Below, in pieces: positions 44,060 through 55,526 of a stretch of DNA of 60,000 nt. The translations under genes were made by a program, and so were the position numbers. The notes below the pieces were generated by a model. That model made no database searches. It saw nothing but the letters and a program-made list of their open reading frames with translations, and had not been told where the DNA came from. This stretch comes from Polytrichum commune (Eukaryota; Streptophyta; Polytrichopsida; Polytrichales; Polytrichaceae): the NCBI GenBank assembly GCA_950295325.1, contig OX485807.1, forward strand, positions 47,462,440 through 47,522,439, written 5' to 3'. Position 1 is the stretch's first letter, and each line of letters begins with the position of its first letter.

Positions 44060-44800
44060 GTGCTCAAAGAGGTTAAGTTGGTGGACGGATTGTTCAAGTG
44101 TAAGCAAAGTTGGGTGTATGTGCCACAAGGCAAGTTGAGGCTATTGGTTCGAAAGGAGGAATATGATAGTCCTATTGCCGGCCATAGAGGAGAAAGAAAA
44201 ACCGCCATAGATGGTGTCAAAGAGGTACCATTGGCGGTGCATAAAGGAGGATATAACCCACTTTGTGAAGGCTTGGATGAAGTGCCAAGTGAACCAAGCC
44301 TCTTACCAAAAGCAAGGTGGTTACTTGCAACCGTTGCCTATCCCGCCGGGGCCATGGCATTGTATGTGCATGGACTTGATCACAAGTTTGCCGGAGTCAC
44401 ATGGGTATGATGCCATCTTGTTGATGGTAGAGCGGTTTGCCAAGTTGGCACACATGGTGCCGATTGTGGGAACCGCCACCGCGTTGGAGACCGCATAGCC
44501 CTTTTTCAAAAGATGGTTGAGACACCACGGGTTGCCAAGAGTGATTGTGTCGGATCAAGATCCAAAATTCACAAGTGCATTTTCAATGCATTTCTCTAAG
44601 GAGGTCAGAATGAAACTAAGGTTTAGCACGGCCTTACATTCCCAATTGAATGGGAAAACGGAGCGTGTGAATGGAGTCTTGAAGCAATACTTGAGGAACT
44701 TGGTGGGGGCGGACCACGGAGATTGGGCGGACTATGTGGGTCGAGCGGAGTGTAATTGCAATGTAGCCACACACTTGGCTACCAAGGGGTAGTCTTTGGT
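44060..44800 (+). pseudogene. Gypsy integrase, zinc-binding and catalytic core
   Basis: VPQGKLRLLVRKEEYDSPIAGHRGERKTA is the HHCC-type zinc region (H..H..C..C degraded; CQV/KC seen in adjacent frame). Then the core: MDLITSLP (first Asp), VIVSDQDPKFTSAF (second Asp) and LNGKTERVNGVLKQYL (Glu). The frame is broken by a TAG after ALETA, shared with the other copy. In a live element it inserts the cDNA. Confidence 0.75.
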
Positions 44801-44994
44801 GGTGGCTTATGGAGTGGATGCGCTCCAACCTATTAACCTAGCTCTCGAGGAGGCACATTCAACACTAGAATTCAACCAAGATGGTGAGGACTTGGCCAAT
44901 GATGGTAATTAAAGAAGTCTTGGAGATGACCAAGTTGTTGGTGGAGAAAGCCCGAAGGTGCTACGGAGTGCAAGTCAATGCCGGAAGACGCGAA

Positions 44995-45480
44995 GTGGAG
45001 TATGAGGTGGGCCAATAAGGTGTTGTTGAATGTGGACAACTTCACCTTGCCCAAAGGCCTTACTCCAAAGTTCATGTCCAAAATTGGAGCTTAATTTCCC
45101 ATTGTGGAACAAGTGTTCAAGGACATGTATAAGTTGGAATTACCGCTCGAGATCAAAGTGCATCCGACATTTCATGTCTCATTCCTAAAGCCATTCAAGG
45201 ACGCCACCTTATGGCCCGATCACAAGCAAGTGATTAGGCCACCTGCCGACCTTGTGGACGTCATTTGGAACATGAGGTAGGAGGGCATCCTCAAGTGTAG
45301 GAAGCCCAAATGAAAAGGAAACAAAATGTACAAAGGAGTACTTGGTGAAATGGTGAGGATACCATGAGAAAGAAGTTGTTTGGGTAGCGGCAAAAGACAT
45401 GATGAACGGCAAGGAATTGGTGAAGCACTTTGAAGAAACTAAGGCTAGACATTCCAATAAAATGAAGCGTAGGTATTGAT
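44995..45480 (+). pseudogene. Gypsy integrase C-terminus
   Basis: The reading KVLLNVDNFTLPKGLTPKFM, KIGA-stop-FPIVEQVFKDMYKLELP and KVHPTFHVSFLKPF matches the C-terminal domain of gypsy integrases (PF.V......Y.L.LP....HP.FHVS.LK). A polypurine tract, TTAGTGGGGGAGAAA, follows at about 45,498-45,512, just inside the 3' non-coding region. Confidence 0.7.
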
Positions 45481-45995
45481 GAGGACATCAATCTCCTTTA
45501 GTGGGGGAGAAACGCTAGTAGCACACTTAGCTTCGAGGCTAATTACTCCACAACATGAACTTGTTCTTTGGCTTGAGGGAATAAAGTCCAAACTTTAGTG
45601 GTGCAAAGAGAAAAGTATGATATGAGGTCCTAGTCTTGTACTTGTGTTTGGTTAATGGAAAAGGGGGAATAGATATGCCAAACTAGGTTGGGTAAGCCGA
45701 GTAATTGGGGGCCATGGCTTGGAGGGGCCTTGGATAAAACCAAGAAACTTCTTAGTTGTGGGCTTGTCCCGGCGGGGACAAGGTGATGGCACGTGCTCAT
45801 AAAAGTGCTACCCGCGAGCTAACGAGAGTTGGCGCATGGGAGTCATGAACCCATGTCTCGAAAGAGCAAAGTGGGAACCGAGTCGGGCGGGACTTGGCAT
45901 CACCCCCGTGTGATCGAGGCGTGGCTTAACAATGGAAAGCCATCTCGGAGTTGCAACCAAGACAACTTAGTGGAAACATTGAGGTCTTGCCTAGA

Positions 45996-47265
45996 TGTCG
46001 CAACCCTTGCTAGCCCCCCTTGACAATCTTGCCAATTTTCAATTCTAGCAAAGGTTACGAGCGCTAACCATTCGCATTCCGCCATGCTAACGATTAGCTC
46101 CTCCTACCCCGGACCTTATAGTTCATAGGAGGAAACCAACCCTCCTACTTTGCTTTCGGGACTCACCCCTTAATCGGTAACCCATTCCTAGATGTGGACT
46201 TCCATCCATGGAAGTCCAATCCCATGTTGATCATCGCATTGCCGGAGCAACACTACAACAACCCGAACCATACTAGGCAACTATGGCCTCACAATGGGCC
46301 AATGCCCATGGAGGCCTTGCCGTTCGGCCTCGGGTGGGTGAGGCCACACCACCTCACCCATATAAGCCTCTAGGACTCTACACGGAGCCCCTACCCCACC
46401 GCCAACCAACCTCTTGTCTCTCTACCAAGAGTTGGGGCCAAGTGGACATTTTCCCTTAGCTGCTGGGCCTAGAACCCCCCCAGCAGCTTCAGACCATCAT
46501 AACTTCCTTGTATGATGTCTGATCATAACAACCAACCACTTCATCCTCATCTACGCTTCACGTAGATGCCGATGGACTCCTCGCTTGCCCCATTCGGGCA
46601 AGTCTTGAGGAAGTTATGCCTGTTTGAACCTTGGCAGTCCCGGGAATCACTCCCAGGCACTGCTGTACCAGGGCGCTGTCCCGGGACAGCACCCCACTCA
46701 AATGGCCATAACTCCTAGCTCACACCTCCGATTGAGGTGATCTTGAGCATTCTAGAATCACCACACCATGAGCTACGCATAGCTTATGGCCTCACCCTCA
46801 TGCCTCCTAGTCTTTGTGGGTGGGAGGCGTTCCCAACGCCCGGGGCCCTCACCCACACTAGGATCACTTGGGCCCTCTCACCAACGGCGCCACAAGTCCC
46901 GGGTGTCACTCCGGGGTCCCCCTTGTGCCCATGGTGTTTCGGGCACTCCTCATGGAGAGGTGCGCGACACTCACCCCCACCAAACGGAGTCGATGCCCTC
47001 ATCAACTATACTCGTAGTCGGCACACCAATTCTCAAGTTGCCATCCTCTATGGTGCGGCATTGTGTTCACCTTAGGGCGCGACCCCCACAATGCATCTTT
47101 AAATTTGGCATGGTCCCAAAGGTGTCGTTCCTAGGTGGTCCGTTAGCGACCTTGGATCTGTCATCCAAGGACCTAACCTATACTAGACCCACCTACTTTG
47201 GGACTCACTTGGGTTGCCCCTCCTTTGGGGCCTCCCCCGTTAGGCTCCACTAGCCTAACATGACA
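45996..47265 (-). repeat. LTR-A, 1,270 bp, shared between the inverted arms
   Basis: Ends TGTC...GACA. In minus orientation it runs from TGTCATGTTAGG (47,265) to GGGTTGCGACA (45,996), so it is the 3' LTR of the minus-strand element. Both outer flanks are the same internal 3'-end sequence in opposite orientation (CCTAGATG on the left, CATCTAGG on the right). A TTATATGG motif at about 46,359-46,366 (minus strand) could be its TATA box. ORFs inside (46,737-47,253) recur in the other LTR copies and are non-coding. Confidence 0.85.
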
Positions 47266-48331
47266 CATCTAGGCGAGACCTCAACGCTTCCACTAAGTTG
47301 TCTTGGTTGCAACTCCGAGATGGCTTTCCATTGTTAAGCCACGCCTCGATCGCACGGGGGTGATGCCAAGTCCCGCCCGACTCGGTTCCCACTTTGCTCT
47401 TTCGAGACATGGGTTCATGACTCCCATGCGCCAACTTTCGTTAGCTCGCGGGTAGCACTTTTATGAGCACGCGCCATCACCTTGTCCCCGCCCGGACAAG
47501 CCCACGGCTAAGAATTTTTTTGGTTTTATCCAAGGCCCCTCCTAGCCATGGCCCCAATTACTCGGCTTACCCAACCTAGTTTGGCATATCTATTCCCCCT
47601 CTTCCACTAACCAAGCACAAGTACAAGACTAGGACCTCATCTCGTACTTTCCTCTTTGCACCACTAAAGTTTGGACTTTATTCCCTCAAGCCAAAGAACA
47701 ACTTCATGTTGTGGAGCAATTAGCCTCGAAGCTAAGTGTGCTACTAGCGTCTCTCCCCCACTAAAGGAGATTGATGTCCTCATCAATGCCTACGCTTCAT
47801 TTTATTGGAATGTCTAGCCTTAGTTTCTTCAAAGTGCTTTACCAATTCCTTGGCGTTCATCATGTCTCTTGCCGCTACCCAAACGGCTTCTTTCTCATGG
47901 TATCCTCACCATTTCACCAAGTACTCCTTTGTACATTTTCTTTCATTTTCACTTGGGCTTCCTACACTTGAGGATGCCCTCTTACCTCATGTTCCAAATG
48001 ACCTCCACAAGGTCCGGACGTGGCCTAATCACTTGCTTGTAATTGGGCCACAAGGTGTCGTCCTTAAATGGCTTTAGGAATGAGACATGAAATGTTGGAT
48101 GTACTTTGATCTCGGGCGGTAATTCCAACTTATACATGTCCTTGAACACTTGTTCCACAATGGGAAATGAAGCTCCAATTTTGGACATGACCTTTGGAGT
48201 GAGGCCTTCCGGCTAAGTGAAGTTGTTCACATTCAACAACATCTTTTGGCCCACCTCATTCTCCACTTCGCGTCTTCCGGCATTGACTTGCACTTCGTAG
48301 CACATTCGGGCTTTCTCCACCAACAACTTGG

Positions 48332-48967
48332 TCATCTCCAAGACTTGTTTACATTCTTGGCCAAGTCCTCACCATCTTGGTTGAACTCTAGTGTTGAATG
48401 TGCCCCCTCGAGAGCTAGGTTAATAGGTTGGAGCGCATCCACTCCATAAGCCACCACCAAAGACCACCCCTTGGTAGCCAAGTGCGTGGCTACATTGCAA
48501 TTACACTCCGCTCGACCCACATAGTCCGCCCAATCTCCTTGGTCCGCCCCCACCAAGTTCCTCAAGTATTGCTTCAAGACTCCATTCACACGCTCCGTTT
48601 TCCCATCCATTTGGGAATGCAAGGCCGTGCTAAACCTTAGTTTCATTCCGACCTCCTTAGAGAAATGCATTGAAAATGCACTTGTGAACTTTGGATCTTG
48701 ATCCCACACAATCATTCTTGGCAACCCGTGGTGCCTCAACCATCCTTTGAGAAAAGGCTATGCGGTCTCCAACGCGGTGGCGGCTCCCACAATCGGCACC
48801 ATGTGTGCCAACTTGGCAAACCGCTCTACCATCAACAAGATGGCATCATACCCATGTGACTCCGGCAAACTTGTGATCAAGTCCATGCACATACTATGCC
48901 ATGGCACCGACGGGATAGGCAACGGTTGCAAGAAACCGCCTTGCTTTTGGTAAGAGGCTCGGTTCAT
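48332..48967 (-). pseudogene. Gypsy integrase core (right arm)
   Basis: CMDLITSLPESHGYDAILLMVERFAKLAHM, TAG after ALETA, then RHHGLPRMIVWDQDPKFTSAF and MDGKTERVNGVLKQYL. The three acidic positions are retained. The same TAG as in the left arm shows that the two copies descend from one already defective sequence. The C-terminal domain follows at 48,190-47,980 (KIGASFPIVEQVFKDMYKLELP). Confidence 0.75.
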
Positions 48968-49275
48968 TTGAACCTTGATTCAAGCCTTCACAAAGTGGGC
49001 TATATCTTCCTTTATGCACCGCCAATGGTACCTCCATGACACCATTCTATGGCGGTTTTTTTTTTCCTTTCTCCTCTATGGCCGGCAATAGGGCTATCAC
49101 ATTTTTCCTTCAAAACCGATAGCCTCAACTTGCCTTGTGGCACAAATACCCGACTTTGTTTGCACTTGAACAATCTGTCCACCAACTTAACCTCTTTGAG
49201 CACCTTGCTCTTGCGAAGCTCACCTAAAAGCTTTTGTGCTTTGGGGTAATTAATTTACCCCTCCCGTATCTTGCA

Positions 49276-49602
49276 TCACAAGTTTCCTTCGCCGGCACAC
49301 ATTAGCCACAACTTTTGGATGGTTCTCATTGTTTGGAACTCTTCCGGTCTACTTCGCGCATCCGGCACCACATTTCCACGGTCCGGTTTGTGGATCAAAT
49401 CCACCTTCATAAGCGCCAAACTATCATGCCACCGCAATGACTTGGCGCTCACTTGCGCTTGAATGTCAAAATTCTTGTAGGACACATTGTCCATGTAGAC
49501 CTTTGCTTTGTGCAACCCCAAATAGTGTCGCCACATCTTCAAACAATGCACTACGGCAAAGAAATTCTTTGTCATGAGTTGGTTGTCTTCTTTGACAACC
49601 AT
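49276..49602 (-). pseudogene. Gypsy RNase H, C-terminal part
   Basis: EDNQLMTKNFFAVVHCLKMWRHYLGLHKAKVYMDNVSYKNF...RWHDSLALMKVDLIHKPDRGNVVPDARSR: the E..A...L..WRHYL, KV.TDN and P...N.V.DALSR pattern of gypsy RNase H with its tether. VYMDN replaces VYTDN; NVVPDARSR keeps the final Asp. Confidence 0.75.
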
Positions 49603-49659
49603 CGAGCTTCATGCTCCCATATGTAATGGCCATCCAATTACACATAATCCACCATTGGC

Positions 49660-50270
49660 AAAGTTTCTCACCCCCGTATGCACCTCAAAATGTTTGTCAA
49701 GCTCCGCGAACTTGAGCACGGGCGTCTAAGAACACTTGCTCTCAAGCTCCCCAAAGACTTGGTGGCAAGGCTCATCCCACTCTTGGGATAGCCATTTCTT
49801 CCACAAGTCGGATAAGGTCGGATAACCATCAAGCTTAACGCTCTCATATGCAATGGCCATCCATCTTACATTAACCATCCGCCAATGGCAAAGTCACTCG
49901 TCCCCCCGCCCGTATGCACCTCAAAAGGTTTGTCAAGCTCCGCGAACTTGAACACGGGTGGCAAAGACAACTTTGTATTAAGCTTCCCAAAGACTTTGGG
50001 GCAAGGCTCATTCCACTCTTGAGATAGCCATTTCTTTCACAAGTCGCACAAGGTTTGACAACCTTTAAGCTTAATGCTCCCATATGCAATGGGCATCCAT
50101 CTTGGATCAACATCCGCCAATGGTAAAGTTACTCGCCCCCGTATGCACCTCAAAAGGTTTGTCAAAGTCCGCGAACTTAAGCACGGGCGGCGAAGAGAAC
50201 TTGTTTTTGAGCCCCCCAAAGGCTTGGTGACAAGGCTCATCCCACTCTTGGGATAGCCATTTTCCTCAAT
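49660..50270 (-). repeat. Three tandem RT/RNase H junction modules (right arm)
   Basis: Inverted counterparts of the left-arm array: the motif GGCTCATCCCACTCTTGGGA occurs at about 50,236, 50,006 (variant) and 49,769, a period of 230-237 bp. Three units here against four in the left arm. Confidence 0.8.
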
Positions 50271-50580
50271 AAAATGAATAAGGTCCTAGCAACCTTAGAA
50301 AACTCTCGAATGAAGTTGTGGTACTAATTGGCTAGGCCAACAAATGACCTAAGCCCTTTTTGAATCAAGGGCCAATTCTCCTTTTGGATTGCCTTGACAT
50401 TCTTCATGTTCGTCCACCAACTTCCTTTGTCACCACATACCTCAAGAACTCAATCTCTCGTTGAGCAAAGTTATTTTTCACTCCTTGGCGGTAATTTTTT
50501 TTTTGGGCAACACATTGGTGGATACATCCTTGTATCTCACCAACATCGCACCAATGTTGTTTGGGGGAGGCCCATCTTTC

Positions 50581-50970
50581 CTAGCCTCCCCATGAGTTCC
50601 TTGGAGTTACTCCAATTGAACCACGACCATTATGCTTTCTATTTTTCATTTGGTCCATTAAGACCAAATTCAACTTAGATCCTCCTACCATAGGAGTCCT
50701 TGTCAATTTGAACCCCAATTCTTTGCCATTATGACACATCATAATGCACCGCAAGCACACCGGCTTGCACCTCACATCTATCATGTGAGTTTCAAAGAAG
50801 GCAACCTTCACAATGACATGCATTTCATCTATTTCACATGGTATGAAATTTTGACAAAAAACCAATGTCCCACATTGAAAGGTTACATGCATCGCGGCCT
50901 CCTTTGTCTCATGCGGTTCGCCCTTTCCAAACCGCACCTTGGTGGGCTTGCTTTCTCTATCAATCGGCAA
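50581..50970 (-). pseudogene. Gypsy protease/linker region
   Basis: ATG 50,970 region: HVTFQCGTLVFCQNFIPCEI, then AFFETHMIDVRCKPVCLRC and GKELGFKLTRTPMVGGSKLNL. The layout resembles the second half of a retropepsin and the linker before RT in gypsy polyproteins; the DSG active site is not visible. It is followed by the RNGRGSIGVTPRN linker that is also present at 30,506-30,665. Confidence 0.45.
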
Positions 50971-51099
50971 GTCCCAACTCCCTTGTGAATTTTGGGCTCA
51001 AGAAGGCATGGCTTGCCTCTTTGTCAACCCCTTAGACGTTTGTCCCATTCATTGAGCCTCAAGGTACAAAAGATTTGGCCTTGGCCACAATGCCATTGT

Positions 51100-51410
51100 C
51101 TTACATTCGGTCCTCGGCAACTTGGCTTGGCTTGGTCCGCAAAGCCAACTTTAAACATTTCGTCCGCGGGATAAATTGGTTTGGTGCTACAAAACCAATT
51201 TCTAATAGTTTGTCCGCAAAACAAACATGTTTTGCCTTGGTAGCACAAAGCCACCTTCCCACATTCCGTCCGCGGCACGAACATGAATTGCCTTGGTAGG
51301 ACAAACCCACCTCCCAACATTCCGTCCGCGGCACAAGTATGATTTGCTTTAGAAGCATAAAGCCACCTTTCAACATTCCGTCTGCGGCACCAACATGTTT
51401 TGCCTAAGTA
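51100..51410 (-). repeat. Tandem zinc-knuckle-like repeats in gag
   Basis: Five to six units of 50-56 bp on the motif CATTCCGTCCGCGG (51,103; 51,156; 51,206; 51,262; 51,318; 51,374). Minus-strand translations in shifting frames give C..CGL..KP.HVAEDC-like and C.VGLSYQGNSC...C segments, i.e. degraded CCHC knuckles about 19 residues long. Surrounding ORFs (51,024-51,584) are the rest of gag. Confidence 0.6.
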
Positions 51411-52048
51411 AAATGGACCAAACAATTTGCACTCATTTCTTTGGGACCTACTTTGGCTAAAGCCACTTGTGGTGATGCGCCGCCAACTTCTCTTTGGGAC
51501 CATCCGCTTCAATGCTCTTGCAAACTTGATGGTCCCCACCATGTCCTCAAGAAGCCTTAGGGACTTAAACAAGGCATCCACCACCCGCTTTTAAAACCCC
51601 ACCCAAAAGGATGCATTTCTTAGAAAGCTCGTCCGTTTTAGGTGTATCCTTCATTTGTGCGTTTGAATAGTGCACATAGGCCTTAAGAGGCCCCGGGTGC
51701 CTCATTAGCACCAAATTCATTCCAACATCAATACCTTCCAAGCATTTCGAATTGGAATTTCAATCCAACATTAATGCCCTCCAAGGTTTTGGGTGCTTTC
51801 GGTATTCTAAGCCCCAAATGTTTTTTGAGGTTTGAGGGAGCCCTTTCAAAGCACTCCTCCATTTTCCTTACCAAATCCACCCTCATGTCCACCATTGTCA
51901 TTAGAACCAATGGTATGGTCAAATTCCATTTACACATGATCTTTGTTCCAATTTGAGCCTCACAACCTTTTGGAAACCCCGGGTCACCATCACAACCCGC
52001 TTATTTGATAGCCATGCTTCCCTCAAAATGCTAGCTCAAAAACTGGAA

Positions 52049-52064
52049 CCCTGCTCTGATACCA
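52049..52064 (-). other. Primer-binding site, initiator tRNA-Met type
   Basis: On the minus strand TGGTATCAGAGCAGGG, two bases after the LTR end (GCGACA-CT-TGGTATC). TGGTATCAGAGC is the standard plant tRNA-Met-i primer site and fixes the orientation of the right-arm element. Confidence 0.9.
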
Positions 52065-52066
52065 AG

Positions 52067-53040
52067 TGTCGCAACCCTTGCTAGCCCCCTTGACAATCTT
52101 GCCAATTTTCAATTCTAGCAAAGGTTACGAGCGCTAACCATTCGCATTCCGCCATGCTAACGATTAGCTCCTCCTACCCCGGACCTTATAGTTCATAGGA
52201 GGGAACCAACCCTCCTACTTTGCTTTCGGGACTCACCCCTTAATCGGTAACCCATTCCTAGATGTGGACTTCCATCCATGGAAGTCCAATCCCATGTTGA
52301 TCATCGCATTGCCGGAGCAACACTACAACAACCCGAACCATACTAGGCAACTATGGCCTCACAATGGGCCAATGCCCATGGAGGCCTTGCCGTTCGGCCT
52401 CGGGTGGGTGAGGCCACACCACCTCACCCATATAAGCCTCTAGGACTCTACACGGAGCCCCTACCCCACCGCCAACCAACCTCTTGTCTCTCTACCAAGA
52501 GTTGGGGCCAAGTGGACATTTTCCCTTAGCTGCTGGGCCTAGAACCCCCCGAGCAGCTTCAGACCATCATGACTTCCTTGTATGATGTCAAATCATAACA
52601 ACCAACCACTCCATCCTCATCTACGCTTCACGTAGATGCCGATGGACTCCTCGCTTGCCCCATTTGGGCAAGTCTTGAGGAAGTTATGCCTGTTTGAACC
52701 TTGGCAGTCCCGGGAATCACTCCCAGGCACTGCTGTACCAGGGCTCTGTCCCGGGACAGCACCCCACTCAAATGGCCATAACTCCTAGCTCACACCTCCG
52801 ATTGAGGTGATCTTGAGCATTCTAGAATCACCACGCCATGAGCTACGCATAGCTCATGGCCTCACCCTCATGCCTCCTAGTCTTTGTGGGTGGGAGGCGT
52901 TCCCAACGCCCGGGGCCCTCACCCACACTAGGATCACTTGGGCCCTCTCACCAACGGCGCCACAAGTCCCGGGTGTCACTCCGGGGTCCCCCTTGTGCCC
53001 ATGGTGTTTCGGGCACTCCTCATGGAGAGGTGCGCGACAC
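52067..53040 (-). repeat. LTR-B, 974 bp, 5'-truncated
   Basis: Nearly identical to 45,996-46,970 of LTR-A. It is the 5' LTR of the right-arm element (its 3' end abuts the PBS), but about 295 bp of its 5' end are missing. The break, after GTGCGCGACAC, joins directly to TAGATG plus LTR-C in the opposite orientation. Confidence 0.85.
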
Positions 53041-53046
53041 TAGATG

Positions 53047-54849
53047 TGTCATATTAGGCTAGTGGAGCCTAACGGGGGAGGCCCCAAAGGAGGGGCAACC
53101 CAAGTGAGTCCCAAAGTAGGTGGGTCTAGTGTAGGTAAGGTCCTTGGAGGAGAGATCCAAGGTCGCTAACGGACCACCTAGGAACGACACCTTTGGGACT
53201 ATGCCAAATTTGAAGATGCATTGTGGGGGTCGCGCCCTAAGGTAAACACAATGCCACACCATAGAGGATGGCAACTTGAGAATTGGTGTGCCGACTACAA
53301 GTATAGTCGATGAGGGCATCGACTCCGTTTGGTGGGGGTGAGTGTCGCGCACCTCTCCATGAGGAGTGCCCGAAACACCATGGGCACAAGGGGGACCCCG
53401 GAGTGACACCCGGGACTTGTGGCGCCGTGGGTGAGAGGGCCCAAGAGATCCTAGTGTGGGTGAGGGCCCCGGGCGTTAGGAACGCCTTCCACCCATGCAG
53501 ACTAGGAGGCACGAGGGCAAGGCCATGAGCTATGCGTAGCTCATGGCGTGGTGATTCTAGAATGCTCAAGAACACCTCAATCGGAGGTGTGAGCTAGGAG
53601 TTATGGCAATTTGAGTGGGGCGCTGTCCTGGGACAGCGCCCTGGTACAGCAGTGCCTGGGAGTGATTCCCGGGACTGCCAAGGTTCAAACAGGCATAACT
53701 TCCTCAATACTTGCCTGAATGGGGCAAATGAGGAGTCCATCGGCATCTACGTGAAGCGTAAATGAAGATGGAGTGGTCGCTTGTTAGTACTAGACATCAT
53801 ACGAGGAAGTTATGATGGTTTGAAGCTGCTGGGGGGTTCTAGGCCCAGCAGCTAAGGGAAAATGTCTACTTGGCCCCAACTCTTGGTAAAGAGACAAGAG
53901 GTTGGTTGACGGTGGGGTAGGGGCCCCACATAGAGTCCTAGAGGCTTATATGGGTGAGGTGGTGTGGCCTCACCCACCCGACCGCGTCACTGAGGCGCAG
54001 ATTAGGGAGCCGGGCCTGTGGCCAGCTCCCACAATCTGAGCCGTTCACTTCTAAACATTCATCCAACGGTTGATAATATCCTAGGTGGCGGGCGCCCATG
54101 GTCGGGCACAGGTCCCAAACACAGGGGGGCATGCAAGGTCCGGCAAGGGTCCCGGAACGCAACTCCCCATTAACTGCGGTGCAAATTAATTGATGTCAAA
54201 ATTAATTGATGTAAAGTGAGGAGAAGGCATTAGAATTAATTGATGTCCAAATTAATTGATGTCAAGTGATGAGGAGAGGGCATTAGAATTAATTAACATC
54301 AATTAATTTGGACCACATTTAATGGGGAGTTGTGTTCCGGGACCCGTGCCGGACCTTGCATGCCCCCCTGCGTTTGGGACCCGTGCCCGACCATGGGCGC
54401 CCGCCACCTAGGATATTATCAACCGTTGGATGAATGTTTAGAAACGGCTCAGATTGTGGGAGCCGGCCACAGGCCCGGCTCCCTAATCAACGCCTAAGTA
54501 ACGCGGCCCACCCGAGGCCGAACGGCACGGCCTTCATGGGCATTGGCCCAATGTGAGGCCATAGTTGCCTAGTATGGTTCAGGTTGTTGTAGTGTTGCTC
54601 CGGCAACGCGATGATCAACATTGGGATTGGACTTCCATGGACGGAAGCCCACATCTAGGAATGGGTTACCGATTAAGGGGTGAGGCCCGAAAGCAAAGTA
54701 ACATGGTTGGTTCCCTCCTATGAACTATAAGGTCCGGGGTAGGAGGAGCTAACCATTAGCATGGCGGTATGCGAAGGGTTAGCACTCGTAACCTTTGCTA
54801 GAAATGGAAATTGACAAGATTTTTAAGGGGACTAAGAAGGGTTCCGACA
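53047..54849 (+). repeat. LTR-C, full length, plus orientation, with MITE inside
   Basis: Starts TGTCATATTAGG and ends GTTCCGACA; without the 525-bp MITE and its 9-bp duplication it is 1,269 bp, the length of LTR-A. It is preceded by TAGATG, the last six bases of the element's internal region. It is more diverged from LTR-A and LTR-B than they are from each other by eye, so probably older. Confidence 0.85.
53982..54506. mobile_element. Mutator-type MITE, 525 bp, 9-bp TSD
   Basis: A perfect 9-bp target duplication, CCCACCCGA, at 53,973-53,981 and 54,507-54,515; removing it and the insert restores the LTR sequence. Long inverted repeats (about 170 bp per arm) start CCGCGT(C/T)ACT(G/T)AGGCG and include GATTAGGGAGCCGGGCC. 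The centre has AATTAATTGATGTC repeats. A 9-bp duplication with long TIRs indicates a Mutator-like (MULE) non-autonomous element. Confidence 0.92.
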
Positions 54850-55110
54850 AGTTATGATGGTGATGATTCAGGATGCTCGAAAGCTTGACTTCCCGGGTAA
54901 GTTTGATGCATGTTGGTTGGGACCTTATCTTGTTCGAGAGGTGTTTCCTAACAACTCCCTTCAATTGGAGACCTTGAACGAAGAGAGTTTTCCAACACGA
55001 ATGGCGGGAAGTAGGTGTGTCAACAAAAAACCTCCACCCTTCAATTTCGTTCTAGCCCGAATGGAGAAGTTTATAATGACATGTAGAGATTTCTCTCTTT
55101 GTAACACAAT
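54850..55110 (+). pseudogene. Integrase C-terminal fragment of a second gypsy family
   Basis: The frame 54,854-55,183 reads ARKLDFPGKFDACWLGPYLV, REVFPNNSLQLETLNEESFP and TRMAGSRC, the KL.FPGKF...WLGPY.V.EVF..N..QL...G pattern of plant gypsy integrase C-termini. It begins right at the end of LTR-C, which probably inserted into it. The remainder of the element was not found. Confidence 0.7.
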
Positions 55111-55526
55111 GTATGATTCCAATCTATCGTTGGAATATACGCAACTTAGCCAAGTCTATACTATGTCTTCTTATACTCCTTAATGTCGGGTAATGTCACA
55201 TCCTTGTATTTATCTAAAGTCCACCCGGCCGCTTTGGCCACGCATGCCTTCAAAGATATCCCTCGTGTGAATCGAGTCCTCGCCGTTGATTTCACACTAC
55301 TGCACGAACCTTCGCTTGTTGATTCCATGAAGCACATAAGTTTAAGTATTAACAAATACTTGTGTAACTTATGGTGGCCTCTTCTTTACAGGCCTTCACA
55401 TTCCATTACTAAGTTCAACCTCAATGGTCAATCACCAATACATTCAAAAGCTACACACACCCCTTCTTATCTAATGAATCCAACACTTTAAGTCTAAACA
55501 TCATAAGTCAAAAACTATAAGAGTGT
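55111..55526. other. Spacer, nothing recognised
   Basis: A 102-codon plus-strand ORF (55,183-55,491) and an opposing 64-codon ORF have no motif. Possibly the 3' non-coding part of the second gypsy element. Confidence 0.4.

Larger units (their letters stand above)
42489..45995 (+). mobile_element. Gypsy copy, plus orientation, 5'-truncated (left arm)
   Basis: The pol remnant runs from the end of RT through RNase H and integrase to the 3' non-coding region, ending CTTGCCTAGATG against the shared LTR. LRSLVGLANYYHHFIRGFSKVA marks the RT/RNase H junction. Sequence matches, inverted, the minus-strand copy at 47,266-50,545. The arm starts in mid-pol, so the 5' LTR, gag and most of RT are missing. 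Many stops and shifts, several shared with the other arm. Confidence 0.75.
47266..52066 (-). mobile_element. Gypsy copy, minus orientation (right arm), internal region
   Basis: Internal sequence of a Ty3/gypsy-type element reading right to left: PBS, gag with zinc-knuckle repeats, protease/linker, RNase H repeat array, integrase, 3' non-coding, then LTR-A. About 4.8 kb. The RT catalytic part could not be found: the gag-pol linker near 50,540 runs directly into the RNase H junction, so a deletion has removed it. It therefore lacks its own RT and was moved, if at all, in trans. Confidence 0.75.

Noticed and set aside
46737-47253. ORFs of 112 and 155 codons, repeated at 52,807-53,062 and 53,059-53,575
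   Set aside because: They lie inside LTR copies and recur only because the LTRs are repeated; opposite-strand ORFs are as long and no protein motif is present.
45996-47265. LTR-A as a simple solo-LTR insertion
   Set aside because: Its two flanks are inverted copies of the element's own 3' internal end, not a direct target duplication.
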